Positions 20,228 through 29,368 are shown, numbered from the stretch's first letter. The stretch: 64,000 bases of DNA from Gammaproteobacteria bacterium 42_54_T18 (GCA_002163245.1 MAAL01000025.1:248001-312000), one strand, 5' to 3'. A program made the numbers and translations. Notes: generated by a model from the sequence alone, not told the origin.

Positions 20228-20851
20228 ATGAAAACACGCGACCGCATCTTACATACCACTCTTGAGCTATTTAACCTTTGTGGCGAACCAAACGTCACAA
20301 CGATTGATATTGCCAATGAAATGGACATCAGTCCTGGTAATTTGTACTACCACTTTCGCAACAAAGACGAAATTATCTTTGAATTATTTGTGATGTTCGA
20401 GTCAAGTATCTCTGATGTGCTAGACACACCTCAGACGATTGATTTGGATATGGTGGACTATTGGATGTATACCCATATGATTTTTGAAAAAATCTGGGAA
20501 TATCGCTTTTTCTACCGCGACATCGTTAGCATCTTGGAGCGCAATGAGAAATTGCAAAAGCGCTTCAACCGAATTATCGATAAAAAGGCCCAAGTCAGCA
20601 AAAGCATTCTAACAAATATGGTCGAACTTGGCTCAGTCTCCTTAAACACCCAACAAATAGAATCCATCGCTACCAATATGGTAATCACTGGCACCTATTG
20701 GCTTAATTTTCTGCAGATGAGAAATATTGGCAAAACATTACCGGAGGAGGATTTAGGAAAAGGCGTATATCAAGTAATGTCGCTAGTCGTTCCTTACTTG
20801 CCCGATGAAAGCAAAGAAGCCCTCGAAGAAGTTGCCGCTAGCTATCTCTAA
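20228..20851 (+). CDS. TetR/AcrR family transcriptional regulator
   Basis: A 207-residue regulator. The N-terminal helix-turn-helix spans about residues 5-50, with TTIDIANEMDISPGNLYYHF followed by RNKDEII, the classical TetR signature. The C-terminal ligand domain is helical, with MVDYWMYTHMIFEKIWEYRF, a feature of a proteobacterial TetR subgroup with a YWM motif. The ligand is unknown. It is divergent from gap, whose expression it may affect, and from memory the pairing recurs in related genomes. Confidence 0.85.
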   Translation: MKTRDRILHTTLELFNLCGEPNVTTIDIANEMDISPGNLYYHFRNKDEIIFELFVMFESSISDVLDTPQTIDLDMVDYWMYTHMIFEKIWEYRFFYRDIVSILERNEKLQKRFNRIIDKKAQVSKSILTNMVELGSVSLNTQQIESIATNMVITGTYWLNFLQMRNIGKTLPEEDLGKGVYQVMSLVVPYLPDESKEALEEVAASYL

Positions 20852-20873
20852 AACTCGCCTCAACAGGCAAGCA

Positions 20874-23024
20874 TCACTCCATATCGAAATATTCTTCCAC
20901 CGCTAGCGCAATCCTTGTCACTTCTGACAACAGCTCGCAGTGCAAATTTTCGATAAACGCCAGGCTCGAGTGACTCACTCTGAACACCTGAGAAACACTC
21001 ACATCCGAGTGATTTTGTTGAAAACCAACTATTTGCTGCTCCATCACGTCCGCAATAGATTCAAATTCGTCCGTCCGAGACCCTCCCAGTTTATTTTTGT
21101 TTATTAAAGGGTAACTTACCGCACCCAGGGATTCCGATATCATCCCCAGCTCAACCACACAATAATGATAGTATCTCTCAATATACATATCTAAAGGCTC
21201 ACCCACTCGACACTGCCACTCTAATAGTTTACCCAAAATTTGCGCATAAGAGCTCAATCGCTTCACGGACTCCTGTATTCTATGCATGAATGTAAATGCA
21301 TCCTGAAGTAACTCAACGTGCATCAACATATCATCAATGCCTAACTGCTTTGAAAGCACGTCGCTTTGCAAAGCTAGGGACAATGCAATTGAAATGCGCT
21401 GCGAGAGCAACGTTTCAAAATAGGACAAATCCCCTTTAAGCGCACCCTCTTCATTTAACGTGCGCAACCACGACAACTCCTGCTCTTTGAGGCGAGACAG
21501 ATTGGCCCTTTCGCCTTTTTCCTTAAGATGCAACTTCACCGCAGTTAAGGTTTTATCTACATGTAATTGCTGGCTTCTCTCGCTAAGATTGACGTAACGC
21601 AATGACAACAAGCCAATTTGATCTTGAACCCCGGAAATCTTTACAATGAGGTTTTGTAAATCCTGCACACGAGACTCAGAACTTAACTCACTATATGAGT
21701 TAACACCTTCAATTCGAATATATCGCCCGCTTGACTCCCACCCACAAAATGTCTGAGCAAGGGTTTTGGCTGCACTTTGCTCGCGCTCTTCTTGAATGCT
21801 GTTTTGGTGTAAAAAAGCCCCCGGTTCCTTAATCCCCAACCACTGATAATGTTTTATCGATACATCTTGACTGATTTGATCCAAACCATTCAATAATCGC
21901 GTTGCATTGCCCAGCAAAAAACAACTAGCATCAAATTGTTTACGTTCAACGTTCACGATACGTCCTAAATCAACTACACGACTGCGCGACATAGGCGTTA
22001 CTAGGTCTTCCATTTCTCGAATTAATGTTGGGCGCAACTCCAATCTCAAAGAATTTGCGAGCCTCACTACATGCTCAGCATAATTTGGTGAAAGCTCCCC
22101 CCGCTGAAACCCGTCAGCCAACGCTTCATTCGCGGATTTTTGACCGTAAAACAAAGCTCGAAGCTTAAATTGCGTAGTTCTAAACTCTGTTGACCCCGTC
22201 ACTTGTGCGCTGGTTAAATCTGCAGCCATATCCATTTGACGACTAACATTAAAGCTGATGGCGCTGGATAAGCGATACAATACGTGGAAAAACTGTTGAG
22301 CTATACGATCAAACGGCCATTGAACAAACCAGACAACCTTTAGCAATGCACTAGAATTATAAGCAACAACCTGTTGCTGAGTTGACACCCGATAAAGCCA
22401 ACTATTCACCGATGCGATGAAAGGATAACCATTCACACTTGCTCTAGCATCATGCCCACTAAATGCATGGCTAATCACTCCAGCCAACTGCCTCACACTC
22501 AGACTGTACAGCAAGGGTAAACCAATAATAAGCTCTGTTCGGCCACTGCGCTTTTGGAACAATGCCAACTCTTTGGACTTCAACAACAAACCAACCTGAG
22601 CATCCAATCTAATAACAGATGGTGCAGCGACCCCCACCAACAAAGAAATCTTTTCGACAAACGCATAAAGTTCTGGTTGCTCATCCCGACGTAACGTCAC
22701 ATAACGATGGTTTGACTTGGTGGTAAGCAATACCCGCTGCACTAGCCCTGCCAATACACCAACACCAAATAACGAGCACCCAAAATACAGGTAAACATCT
22801 AAAGACCGCCCACCCTGAACAAACTGAGTGACTGCATAAGTGTTGCTGGTAACCAACCACGTTATCAATGCGCCTATCACCGCCATACCAATCAATGGCA
22901 CAAAACCTATCGCTATCGACAAAAACCAATAACGGGAGTGCATCAAGGCTGACGAGGTCATTGGACCAATATTTTGGCCAAAACCCTCTTCAATATCCTC
23001 TCTTGTGTACCCTAATCCATCCAT
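20874..23024 (-). CDS. M48 peptidase-like membrane protein with degenerate zinc site
   Basis: A protein of 716 residues with two TM helices (about 32-56 and 77-99), then an M48-like segment resembling the active-site region of HtpX-type proteases. That segment is ELIIGLPLLYSLSVRQLAGV, followed by SHAFSGH (185-191) where AHExGH is expected. The glutamate is replaced by alanine and one residue is inserted, and the third ligand region reads MDMAAD with Asp in place of Glu. It therefore lacks a normal HExxH zinc site. The C-terminal 350 residues are long, helical and unassigned. The ATG at 23024 avoids an unlikely hydrophobic leader that a GTG at 23078 would add. It is convergent with the TetR gene. 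Confidence 0.6.
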   Translation of the reverse strand: MDGLGYTREDIEEGFGQNIGPMTSSALMHSRYWFLSIAIGFVPLIGMAVIGALITWLVTSNTYAVTQFVQGGRSLDVYLYFGCSLFGVGVLAGLVQRVLLTTKSNHRYVTLRRDEQPELYAFVEKISLLVGVAAPSVIRLDAQVGLLLKSKELALFQKRSGRTELIIGLPLLYSLSVRQLAGVISHAFSGHDARASVNGYPFIASVNSWLYRVSTQQQVVAYNSSALLKVVWFVQWPFDRIAQQFFHVLYRLSSAISFNVSRQMDMAADLTSAQVTGSTEFRTTQFKLRALFYGQKSANEALADGFQRGELSPNYAEHVVRLANSLRLELRPTLIREMEDLVTPMSRSRVVDLGRIVNVERKQFDASCFLLGNATRLLNGLDQISQDVSIKHYQWLGIKEPGAFLHQNSIQEEREQSAAKTLAQTFCGWESSGRYIRIEGVNSYSELSSESRVQDLQNLIVKISGVQDQIGLLSLRYVNLSERSQQLHVDKTLTAVKLHLKEKGERANLSRLKEQELSWLRTLNEEGALKGDLSYFETLLSQRISIALSLALQSDVLSKQLGIDDMLMHVELLQDAFTFMHRIQESVKRLSSYAQILGKLLEWQCRVGEPLDMYIERYYHYCVVELGMISESLGAVSYPLINKNKLGGSRTDEFESIADVMEQQIVGFQQNHSDVSVSQVFRVSHSSLAFIENLHCELLSEVTRIALAVEEYFDME

Positions 23025-23316
23025 TGCCAATAATAGTATCCAGTTCGCGAATAGATAAATGCAGATATCGCTATCCACAACGTTAATTTTGAGACAACAC
23101 TATAGCAGTCAATATAGAGATACTAAGTTGATGTCATAGGGTGATTCTGTGAACAAATGTTGTTGATTGTAACCTGTGGAATTAGCTGGTGTTTTTTAGA
23201 ACAATAAGTATATTTTTTGTGACAAACATCTAAGAAAAATACCGTCTACTCTTAAATCAATACACAAGTACCTGAGTACACATACCGTTACCTGGGCCTC
23301 AATACAGGAAATCCGC

Positions 23317-23679
23317 ATGGATGAGTTATCAAAACATCAGGAAACAACATTACACTGCAAGCTACTTGAACAGAAAAATACTCTCAAAGGCCACCTTGTT
23401 AACAATGCAGATACCAGTAAACCCGTACAACTGGACCAACAGGCTCTTGGACGGGTATCCCGCATAGATGCAATACAGCAACAAGAAATGGCTATCGCAA
23501 ATAGAGCAAATCAAGAGCTTACATTGGTGAAAGTAATGAAAGCTCTTCGAAGAATTCAAGAAGACGATTACGGCTATTGCCAGGAATGTGACAAATGTAT
23601 CCCCTATGAGCGCCTACTTATCAAGCCTGAAACAAACCTTTGCATTCAATGCCAAAGCGCTCTAGAAAACAACGCTTAA
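23317..23679 (+). CDS. DksA/TraR-type zinc finger protein
   Basis: A 120-residue protein with an N-terminal helical hairpin (residues 10-82) and a C-terminal four-cysteine zinc finger (C88, C91, C109, C112), with the TraR/DksA phrase YGYCQECDK and ERLLIKPETNLCIQCQ. The segment GRVSRIDAIQQQEMA is typical of the short DksA-like proteins rather than of DksA itself. Such proteins bind the RNA polymerase secondary channel. AGGA 8 nt before the ATG supports the start. It is convergent with the CBS gene. Confidence 0.82.
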   Translation: MDELSKHQETTLHCKLLEQKNTLKGHLVNNADTSKPVQLDQQALGRVSRIDAIQQQEMAIANRANQELTLVKVMKALRRIQEDDYGYCQECDKCIPYERLLIKPETNLCIQCQSALENNA

Positions 23680-23703
23680 CCGCACAGCCAATTAACAACA
23701 CGA

Positions 23704-24111
23704 CTAACGGCAGTCCGCTGCCCCCGCAACCAATGCTCTCAGAACATCAGGTCGAGTTATCAAACCGACAAGTTTACCCTCTTCTATCACCGGGTACATT
23801 TTTGGCTTATCACCACACATCTGCTCTGCCAATACAGATATCTCCATGTTTGCATCAACCGTCAATACCTCCGGCCTCATAATATCCGCAGCGGTTGCCG
23901 TAAGCTCACAATGAAACGCGGTGTTAAGCATTTCCTTTATACAGTCCTGCTCAGAAACAAACCCCAATACAACACCACCAGCTCCCAAAACAGGTGCTCC
24001 GCTCAACTCGTGCTCCACTAAGGTTGCAGCAATATCAGCAACATCATCCCGCACATCAAAACTGAGATCTTTCTTGCGCATATAATCCCGAACCAAACGA
24101 ATACTATCCAT
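23704..24111 (-). CDS. CBS-domain pair protein
   Basis: A 135-residue protein made almost entirely of two CBS domains, the first about 8-65 and the second about 70-130. Typical strands are visible: GAPVLGAGGVVLGFVSEQD, then MRPEVLTVDANMEISVLAEQ and VGLITRPDVLRAL. Stand-alone CBS pairs bind adenine nucleotides and regulate partners; none is obvious here. It is convergent with the DksA-like gene, with a 24-bp gap. Confidence 0.82.
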   Translation of the reverse strand: MDSIRLVRDYMRKKDLSFDVRDDVADIAATLVEHELSGAPVLGAGGVVLGFVSEQDCIKEMLNTAFHCELTATAADIMRPEVLTVDANMEISVLAEQMCGDKPKMYPVIEEGKLVGLITRPDVLRALVAGAADCR

Positions 24112-24310
24112 AAAACCTCCTACACAACCTGATGAGAGAATAACAACACTAATACCTTAGTAATATATACAATTAGCCTCACTGTCTACCCTTTCCGCAC
24201 ATCAATTAAATGACTTAGGGGTACCGTACAGAATTCACTCAACGCGCTCCCGCAGACATAAACTCCAGCACCTCGATATTGTTACTATTATGTAGTTACG
24301 TTTATTTACA

Positions 24311-24339
24311 TTGTACAAAACATAGTGTATCCCTATAAG
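24311..24339 (+). promoter_or_regulatory. Candidate sigma70 promoter of the saccharopine-dehydrogenase-like gene
   Basis: TTGTAC (24311-24316), a 17-nt spacer and TATAAG (24334-24339). Transcription would start near 24346, downstream of the TTG/GTG-type extensions, which supports translation from the ATG at 24370. Confidence 0.5.
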
Positions 24340-24369
24340 CTATTAATAATCACAAGGCGCAAATTCTGT

Positions 24370-25593
24370 ATGTCTCAAGCGAACACGAAAAGACCCTACG
24401 ATATCGTAGTTTTTGGAGCAACTGGCTTTACCGGGTATTTAACCGCCGAATACTTATCGCAGTGTAAAGAGCAACCTGCTCTGTCATGGGCTCTGGCCGG
24501 AAGAAGCCCAAGCAAATTGGAAGACACCAAGCGTAAATTGCTAGATGGCAATTCAAAGTGCGAGACAATTGGCATCATTAATGCCGATATTAATGATGCC
24601 AAAAGTTTGCGCTCGATGGCTGAACAAGCCCACGTGGTTATCACCACCGTTGGCCCTTACTTGAGCTACGGTGAAGCCCTTGTTAAAGCCTGCGTTGAAG
24701 CGGGCACACATTACGTTGACTTAACCGGCGAACCCGAATTTGTTGATGCCATGTCACATTACTACGATGAGGTAGCATCAAAGAAAAACATCAAAATTGT
24801 AAATAGCTGCGGGTTTGACAGTATCCCTCATGATTTAGGGGCATTATTTACCGTCAATGCACTCAACGACCTCATTGGGCCTGAGTATGCTGAACGAGAA
24901 AGCATCACTGTTGAAGGTTTTGTCAGGGCTGGTGGAACTTTTTCTGGCGGCACTTGGCACTCAGCTATCACCCAGTTTTCACGCATGCGCGGTTTTTACG
25001 AAAAGAAAAAGCACTGGGTACAATCAAAAAAACAAGACTCATCAAAGCGTCGTCGACGGGTCGGGACAACCCCCATGCGCATTCACTTTAAACCAGAATT
25101 TGGCCGATGGGCCTGCCCTCTCCCCACAATAGATCCTCAAGTTGTACGGCGCACCGCAAAAGCAAGAACAAACTACGGCCCCAATTTCAAGTACGGTCAC
25201 TTTGCTCTTGTAAAAGAGCTACCAACGGCACTAGCTGGAATGGCGGGTGTCGGCGGACTTGTTGCTTTATCACAAATAAAAGTAACACGAGACCTATTAC
25301 TAAAAGTGAAAGACCCTGGTCAAGGGCCAACGCTGGCTCAACGTCAAAGTGGCTGGTTTTCAGTTAAAATGCTTGGCCAAGCACGTAATTTAATGGTGTG
25401 GACAGAGGTATCAGGTGGCGACCCCGGTTACGGAGAGACATCAAAAATGCTAGCCGAGTCTGCATTATGCCTGGCATTTGACACTGACAAAACGCCTGCA
25501 ATTTATGGCGTCGTAACACCAGGGGCAGCAATGGGCGAAGCACTGATTGAGCGCTTGCAGGAAGCGGGCATGACATTCCGCATCATGTCATAA
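24370..25593 (+). CDS. Saccharopine dehydrogenase-like oxidoreductase (trans-acting enoyl reductase family)
   Basis: A 407-residue NAD(P)-dependent oxidoreductase with a Rossmann motif GATGFTG near residue 15. ALAGRSPSKLE, TVGPYLSYGEALVKACVEAG and HYVDLTGEPEF follow, and NSCGFDSIPHDLGA is highly typical. These features define the saccharopine dehydrogenase-like family that includes mycobacterial trans-acting enoyl reductases and many uncharacterised proteins. The substrate is unknown. It is followed 62 bp later by a SRPBCC-fold gene, so the two may act together on a lipid or polyketide-like substrate; this is inference. Confidence 0.8.
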   Translation: MSQANTKRPYDIVVFGATGFTGYLTAEYLSQCKEQPALSWALAGRSPSKLEDTKRKLLDGNSKCETIGIINADINDAKSLRSMAEQAHVVITTVGPYLSYGEALVKACVEAGTHYVDLTGEPEFVDAMSHYYDEVASKKNIKIVNSCGFDSIPHDLGALFTVNALNDLIGPEYAERESITVEGFVRAGGTFSGGTWHSAITQFSRMRGFYEKKKHWVQSKKQDSSKRRRRVGTTPMRIHFKPEFGRWACPLPTIDPQVVRRTAKARTNYGPNFKYGHFALVKELPTALAGMAGVGGLVALSQIKVTRDLLLKVKDPGQGPTLAQRQSGWFSVKMLGQARNLMVWTEVSGGDPGYGETSKMLAESALCLAFDTDKTPAIYGVVTPGAAMGEALIERLQEAGMTFRIMS

Positions 25594-25655
25594 CCTCAAA
25601 GCCAAGACCACTACTACAACGAACATCACAATCTCAGCCAACATTGGAGCAAACA

Positions 25656-26093
25656 ATGTCTGTACAGAATATTTCCATCACACAAGAGTTTAATGCACCG
25701 GTAGAAACAGTATTTGGAACGCTCACCGACCATGAGTCCTTTGGCAACCTTATGTCGGGGGCACAAATAACTCGTGTTGTGGACAGTACTCAAGATAATG
25801 TAAATGGCACCGGTAGCGTCCGTTCCATTAAAATACCGCTAGCACCGGCATTTGAAGAAACCGTCCTCTCCTATGAGAAAAACAAACTAATGGAATACAC
25901 AATTAGTAAAGGCAGTCCGATAAAAAACCATCTAGGCCGCATGAACTTCAGTGAAGATAACGGTAAAACTAAGCTTCACTACACCATTCAGTTGGAATCA
26001 AAACTCCCAGTTCCTTTCTTAGGCTCAGTATTAAAGTTAGGCTTGGAAAAATCTATATCTTCCCTGCTTTCCAAGCTTGCTGCGCAATATTAA
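25656..26093 (+). CDS. SRPBCC-fold protein (polyketide cyclase/START-like)
   Basis: A 145-residue protein with the START-like helix-grip fold. ITQEFNAPVETVFGTLTDHE at the N-terminus, a central strand with GTGSVRSIKI, and a long C-terminal helix (GLEKSISSLLSKLAAQ) match the polyketide_cyc2/SRPBCC pattern. This family binds hydrophobic ligands. The ATG at 25656 follows GGAG by 6 nt, so it is preferred over an upstream TTG at 25644. Probably co-transcribed with the upstream reductase. Confidence 0.78.
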   Translation: MSVQNISITQEFNAPVETVFGTLTDHESFGNLMSGAQITRVVDSTQDNVNGTGSVRSIKIPLAPAFEETVLSYEKNKLMEYTISKGSPIKNHLGRMNFSEDNGKTKLHYTIQLESKLPVPFLGSVLKLGLEKSISSLLSKLAAQY

Positions 26094-26125
26094 AGAACTG
26101 CAACTTTCAGCAAAGCCATGATGGC

Positions 26126-26161
26126 ACTCAACTGGAGCTTTTCTAAAACCTCCAGTTGAGT
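26126..26161. repeat. 12-bp inverted repeat (hairpin) downstream of the SRPBCC gene
   Basis: ACTCAACTGGAG (26126-26137) and CTCCAGTTGAGT (26150-26161) are perfect complements with a 12-nt loop. No U-tract follows on the plus strand, so it is not a classical terminator. It could protect the 3' end of the upstream mRNA. Confidence 0.6.
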
Positions 26162-26228
26162 ATGGGCTAGAAGTCCCGATGCTTAATGACAATAAAATGT
26201 GCATTAATACCGTTCTTCACTGTTTTTT

Positions 26229-26255
26229 TTGACTTCCAGCAACTTACTGTAATAC
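26229..26255 (+). promoter_or_regulatory. Candidate promoter of the TIGR04219-type OMP gene
   Basis: TTGACT (26229-26234), a 15-nt spacer and TAATAC (26250-26255); reading the -35 as TTTGAC gives a 16-nt spacer. It is well placed, 28 nt upstream of the OMP start codon, whose ribosome-binding site is AGGAG. Confidence 0.4.
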
Positions 26256-26282
26256 TTAGGAAAAACAGTTTAGGAGATAAAA

Positions 26283-27026
26283 ATGAAAAAGCGCTTTATT
26301 CCTCTTATTTTAGGACTCGCCCTTCCTTACAGTAGTGCGCAGGCAGATACCATATTTGGGGTATACGCTGGCGGCGGCACTCAGAATTTTGATTTTACTG
26401 GGGATTTTGAAGATGACACCTCTACCTCTGGCGATATCGACCTCGAAGATGATCTAAATCTTAGCGACGAATCAGGTACCTACGTTTATATCGCAATCGA
26501 ACACCCCATACCTTTTCTCCCCAACGTATTATTAACGTCCGTTGAAATCGATCAAAGCGGTAGCGGCACCGTTACTCAGACATTTGATGGCGTAGACTTC
26601 TCTGGCCCTGTCGACTCTACAGTAGACCTAAGCCATACCGACGCCACATTTTACTATGAACTTTTAGATAACTGGGTCAACCTTGACCTTGGTTTAACGG
26701 TTCGTAAGTTTGACGGAGAAGTTAAACTCGTTAGCGAAACCGCCGGTACAGCCCAAGAAGACATTGATTACACAATTCCCCTTCTCTACGGAAAAGCTCG
26801 ATTTGACCTGCCGCTCACAGGAGTCTACGTGTCAGCATCCGGCAACTGGCTAGGGGCAGGCAGCAACAGCTTTTTAGACTCAATGGTTATCGTCGGCTAC
26901 GAATCAACAATTGGCTTAGGGCTTGAAGCGGGCTATCGAAATATCGCGCTATCAGTTGATGAAGATGATTTCGAAGCAGATATGGGGTTTTCTGGAATAT
27001 TTGCAGCAGCCACATTCCACTTCTAA
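26283..27026 (+). CDS. Outer membrane beta-barrel protein (TIGR04219-type)
   Basis: A 247-residue exported protein with a signal peptide (cleavage near SSAQA) and alternating amphipathic beta-strands ending in phenylalanine (ATFHF), the C-terminal signal for BAM-dependent insertion. The N-terminal DTIFGVYAGGG and a central GYESTIGLGLEAGYR match the TIGR04219 outer-membrane protein family as I recall it. The acidic loop (DFEDDTSTSGDIDLEDDLNL) would be extracellular. Function is unknown. It has its own strong ribosome-binding site and a downstream terminator, so it is monocistronic. Confidence 0.78.
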   Translation: MKKRFIPLILGLALPYSSAQADTIFGVYAGGGTQNFDFTGDFEDDTSTSGDIDLEDDLNLSDESGTYVYIAIEHPIPFLPNVLLTSVEIDQSGSGTVTQTFDGVDFSGPVDSTVDLSHTDATFYYELLDNWVNLDLGLTVRKFDGEVKLVSETAGTAQEDIDYTIPLLYGKARFDLPLTGVYVSASGNWLGAGSNSFLDSMVIVGYESTIGLGLEAGYRNIALSVDEDDFEADMGFSGIFAAATFHF

Positions 27027-27054
27027 CAAAATCATACCAAAACAGAACAATTTT

Positions 27055-27085
27055 AAGCTAGTCAGGAGAACTGACTAGCTTTTTT
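27055..27085 (+). terminator. Rho-independent terminator after the OMP gene
   Basis: An 11-bp perfect stem AAGCTAGTCAG/CTGACTAGCTT with the loop GAGAA, followed by TTTT. It begins 28 bp after the OMP stop codon. Confidence 0.9.
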
Positions 27086-27146
27086 GTTTTAGAACCCTTC
27101 AAATACCTCAATCAAGACAATTAACGGAGTATTCAGCGAGGGAACT

Positions 27147-27449
27147 ATGAACACAGAAAAAACACCTTTTGTTGTTATCGTAAAATTTGAAACCACCGCG
27201 AAATCACAAGAAACAGCTCTTTCTGCTATAAAAGTCTATATTTCTAACTTTCTCAGTCAGCAACCTGGGTTCATATCTGCAACATTACATCGTAGTTTTG
27301 ACGGCCTCTCCATCGCTAATTACACTCACTGGGAAAGCGCTTACGATTTTAAGAATTTTGCAAAACTTGCCAAAGATCACCCTGACCTGCCCAAATTAAT
27401 CCAGTACAACCCATCCCCCTGCTTTTACGAAATTACAGAGCAGTTTTAG
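27147..27449 (+). CDS. Antibiotic biosynthesis monooxygenase (ABM)-fold protein
   Basis: A 100-residue protein with the ferredoxin-like ABM fold. It has a first strand FVVIVKFETT, helix SALSAIKVYISNFL-like, the characteristic PGFISATLHRSFDG, and a YTHWESAYDFKNFAK segment that matches the SNYTQWESREAFEA pattern of the family. ABM-domain proteins include small heme-degrading enzymes and unknown monooxygenases. No heme-ligand histidine is obvious, so I leave function open. It is convergent with the MBL gene. Confidence 0.75.
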   Translation: MNTEKTPFVVIVKFETTAKSQETALSAIKVYISNFLSQQPGFISATLHRSFDGLSIANYTHWESAYDFKNFAKLAKDHPDLPKLIQYNPSPCFYEITEQF

Positions 27450-27469
27450 CTCCAATCCAAATAAGCACT

Positions 27470-28276
27470 CTACAAGGAAGCCTCTTCAAGAATTCGTTCA
27501 TTACGGGTTAATACTTGCCACCCAATGCCTGTATCTTGGTCGGCAATCTGTATCCAATCTGAGCGACAGTTCACCGCACGAACCAACGCATCTTTAACCC
27601 GGTCAAGCGCATTGTTTTTTTGACTTACATGTGTAATCACTAAATGCCGTAACCGCTCACTATAAACCGCCTTTAGCAACAGTGCCGCCTGCTGATTATT
27701 CAAGTGCCCAAAGTCACCTGCCACTCGCCGCTTTAGCGACTGCGGGTAAGGACCGCTCATCAACAATTCCAAATCATGATTGCACTCCAATAACAAGGCA
27801 TCGCAATCTTTATAAACACTGATAATATGAGACGTGATACTTCCAACATCAGTTAATACACCAACCCGCCACTGTGCTGTCGAAAAGACAAACTGTGTTG
27901 GTTCCCTAGCATCATGAGGCACAGGTACAGGTTGCACCTCTATATCACCAATCATAAACATTTCATGAGGAGTGATAATAGTTACCAAGGACTCAATGAG
28001 CGGCCGCTGCTGCAGCGGTTTACAACAAAAAGTCCCCCACGTCAGGTAGACGGGGATATTATACCGCGACGACAACACTGAAACACCTTTAATATGATCA
28101 GCATGCTCGTGAGTAACCAATATGGCTGTCAACTGCTCAGGCTCGACACCTTTCTCTCGTAACCGTCTTACAGTCTCTTTTGCACTGAAACCGCAATCAA
28201 GCAATATGAGAGTATCGCCACAAGCTAGGAGAGTACCGTTACCCTCACTGCCACTGCCAATCGAGGCGAAACGCAT
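27470..28276 (-). CDS. MBL-fold metallo-hydrolase (YycJ/PhnP-like)
   Basis: A 268-residue metallo-beta-lactamase-fold hydrolase. Its N-terminus is RFASIGSGSEGNGTLL, and the metal-binding motif THEHADH follows the ILVTHEH strand. Later metal ligands lie in HDAREPTQF, LLLECNHD and FGHLNNQQ, then LVITHVSQKN. The SxSSGNxT-like start and this set of histidines fit the YycJ/PhnP-like subgroup, phosphodiesterase or nuclease-like enzymes. It overlaps the bamC stop by 1 bp, in the dapA-bamC-MBL order remembered for Pseudomonas. Confidence 0.85.
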   Translation of the reverse strand: MRFASIGSGSEGNGTLLACGDTLILLDCGFSAKETVRRLREKGVEPEQLTAILVTHEHADHIKGVSVLSSRYNIPVYLTWGTFCCKPLQQRPLIESLVTIITPHEMFMIGDIEVQPVPVPHDAREPTQFVFSTAQWRVGVLTDVGSITSHIISVYKDCDALLLECNHDLELLMSGPYPQSLKRRVAGDFGHLNNQQAALLLKAVYSERLRHLVITHVSQKNNALDRVKDALVRAVNCRSDWIQIADQDTGIGWQVLTRNERILEEASL

Positions 28277-29361
28277 TAACCTAGCTGCTTGCTAATCGCA
28301 GATAATAGCTTGTCGCTAACATCAATGGGTGCCAAAGTATCATCGTCCACCTGCACAGCAACCTGAACACCGTTTTCAGCACTAATCAGCTTTATTTCAT
28401 ACACAAGAGGTTCATCTTCACCCTCAACATCAACCTCTATGTAATAAATACCTAGACTTAAATTCAAATCACTTTGCACAAGTTTGGCTTTTTTTATGGC
28501 GGATCCTACTTCAATCCATGCACGATTCAAATCCATTTGCATCATTAACACCGGATACCCATTGCCATCACGAGTCATCAAATAACTTGGCATTGCCGTC
28601 AGGCTCTGCGCCATAATAGATGCATGCCCTCTGCGGCTTTTCTCATCCGCGATATAGTCACTTACTTCATCATAAAGTACGCCCAAAAGCTCAGGATTCT
28701 CTGATTCTTTAGCCCAATCAGATGTCGTCAATTCTGGCAATCCATCTTCATTTCGAATTCGAGTAACATGATCAATTCTTACAGAATACCGCTGCTGCTC
28801 GCCTACCTGCTCCAGGGTGACAAGAAATTTCTCTCGAGTATTTTCTTTATCATCACCCGTAAACAAATTAACGAACGATGCCCATACCCCTTCTTCTTCA
28901 ATAATTCTTGGTTTTAACCATAACGTTTCGATCTTCCCGGCCTGTCTGTCCTGGTGATCAAGCTCCATACCAGAAGCCACTAAAAAATCGGACACTGTCG
29001 CCCACAACTTATCGTAGCTTTGTTCCACCACAAGCCAGGTGGCAGAGCCGTCAGTACGCAACTCAATCCCAAGATCTTCATCAACAGACAAAATCGATTG
29101 AGGACGCGGAATATCTTCTGCAGACTCAGGGACAAAACGTCCTTTTTTAATCACATGCGGGATCGGATATAATTCAACAACACCCTTAGCGTGAACACCT
29201 TTTGGAAAACGAAGCGGATTTGCTTCTTGAGCCTTTTGATAGTCCATTGTCCTTTCTCGAAAATGCCCTTGATCACCAAACAACCAAGAACACCCAGAAG
29301 ACAGCACAACAAAAGGTGCCAATAAAGCTATACCCCAAACGCGAACGCTTTGTATTTTCAT
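28276..29361 (-). CDS. bamC: Outer membrane assembly lipoprotein BamC
   Basis: Lipoprotein of the BAM complex. The signal peptide ends in lipobox LSSGC (C24 from the ATG at 29361). Two NlpB/DUF3576-like helix-grip domains follow: PRPQSILSVDEDLGIEL and TWLVVEQSYDKLWATVSDF in the first, YPVLMMQMDLNRAWIEVGSAI in the second. The length of 361 residues is normal for the family. The GTG at 29376 would overlap dapA by 8 bp; the ATG fits a normal signal peptide. It lies between dapA and the MBL gene. Confidence 0.88.
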   Translation of the reverse strand: MKIQSVRVWGIALLAPFVVLSSGCSWLFGDQGHFRERTMDYQKAQEANPLRFPKGVHAKGVVELYPIPHVIKKGRFVPESAEDIPRPQSILSVDEDLGIELRTDGSATWLVVEQSYDKLWATVSDFLVASGMELDHQDRQAGKIETLWLKPRIIEEEGVWASFVNLFTGDDKENTREKFLVTLEQVGEQQRYSVRIDHVTRIRNEDGLPELTTSDWAKESENPELLGVLYDEVSDYIADEKSRRGHASIMAQSLTAMPSYLMTRDGNGYPVLMMQMDLNRAWIEVGSAIKKAKLVQSDLNLSLGIYYIEVDVEGEDEPLVYEIKLISAENGVQVAVQVDDDTLAPIDVSDKLLSAISKQLG

Positions 29362-29368
29362 GTTTTTA

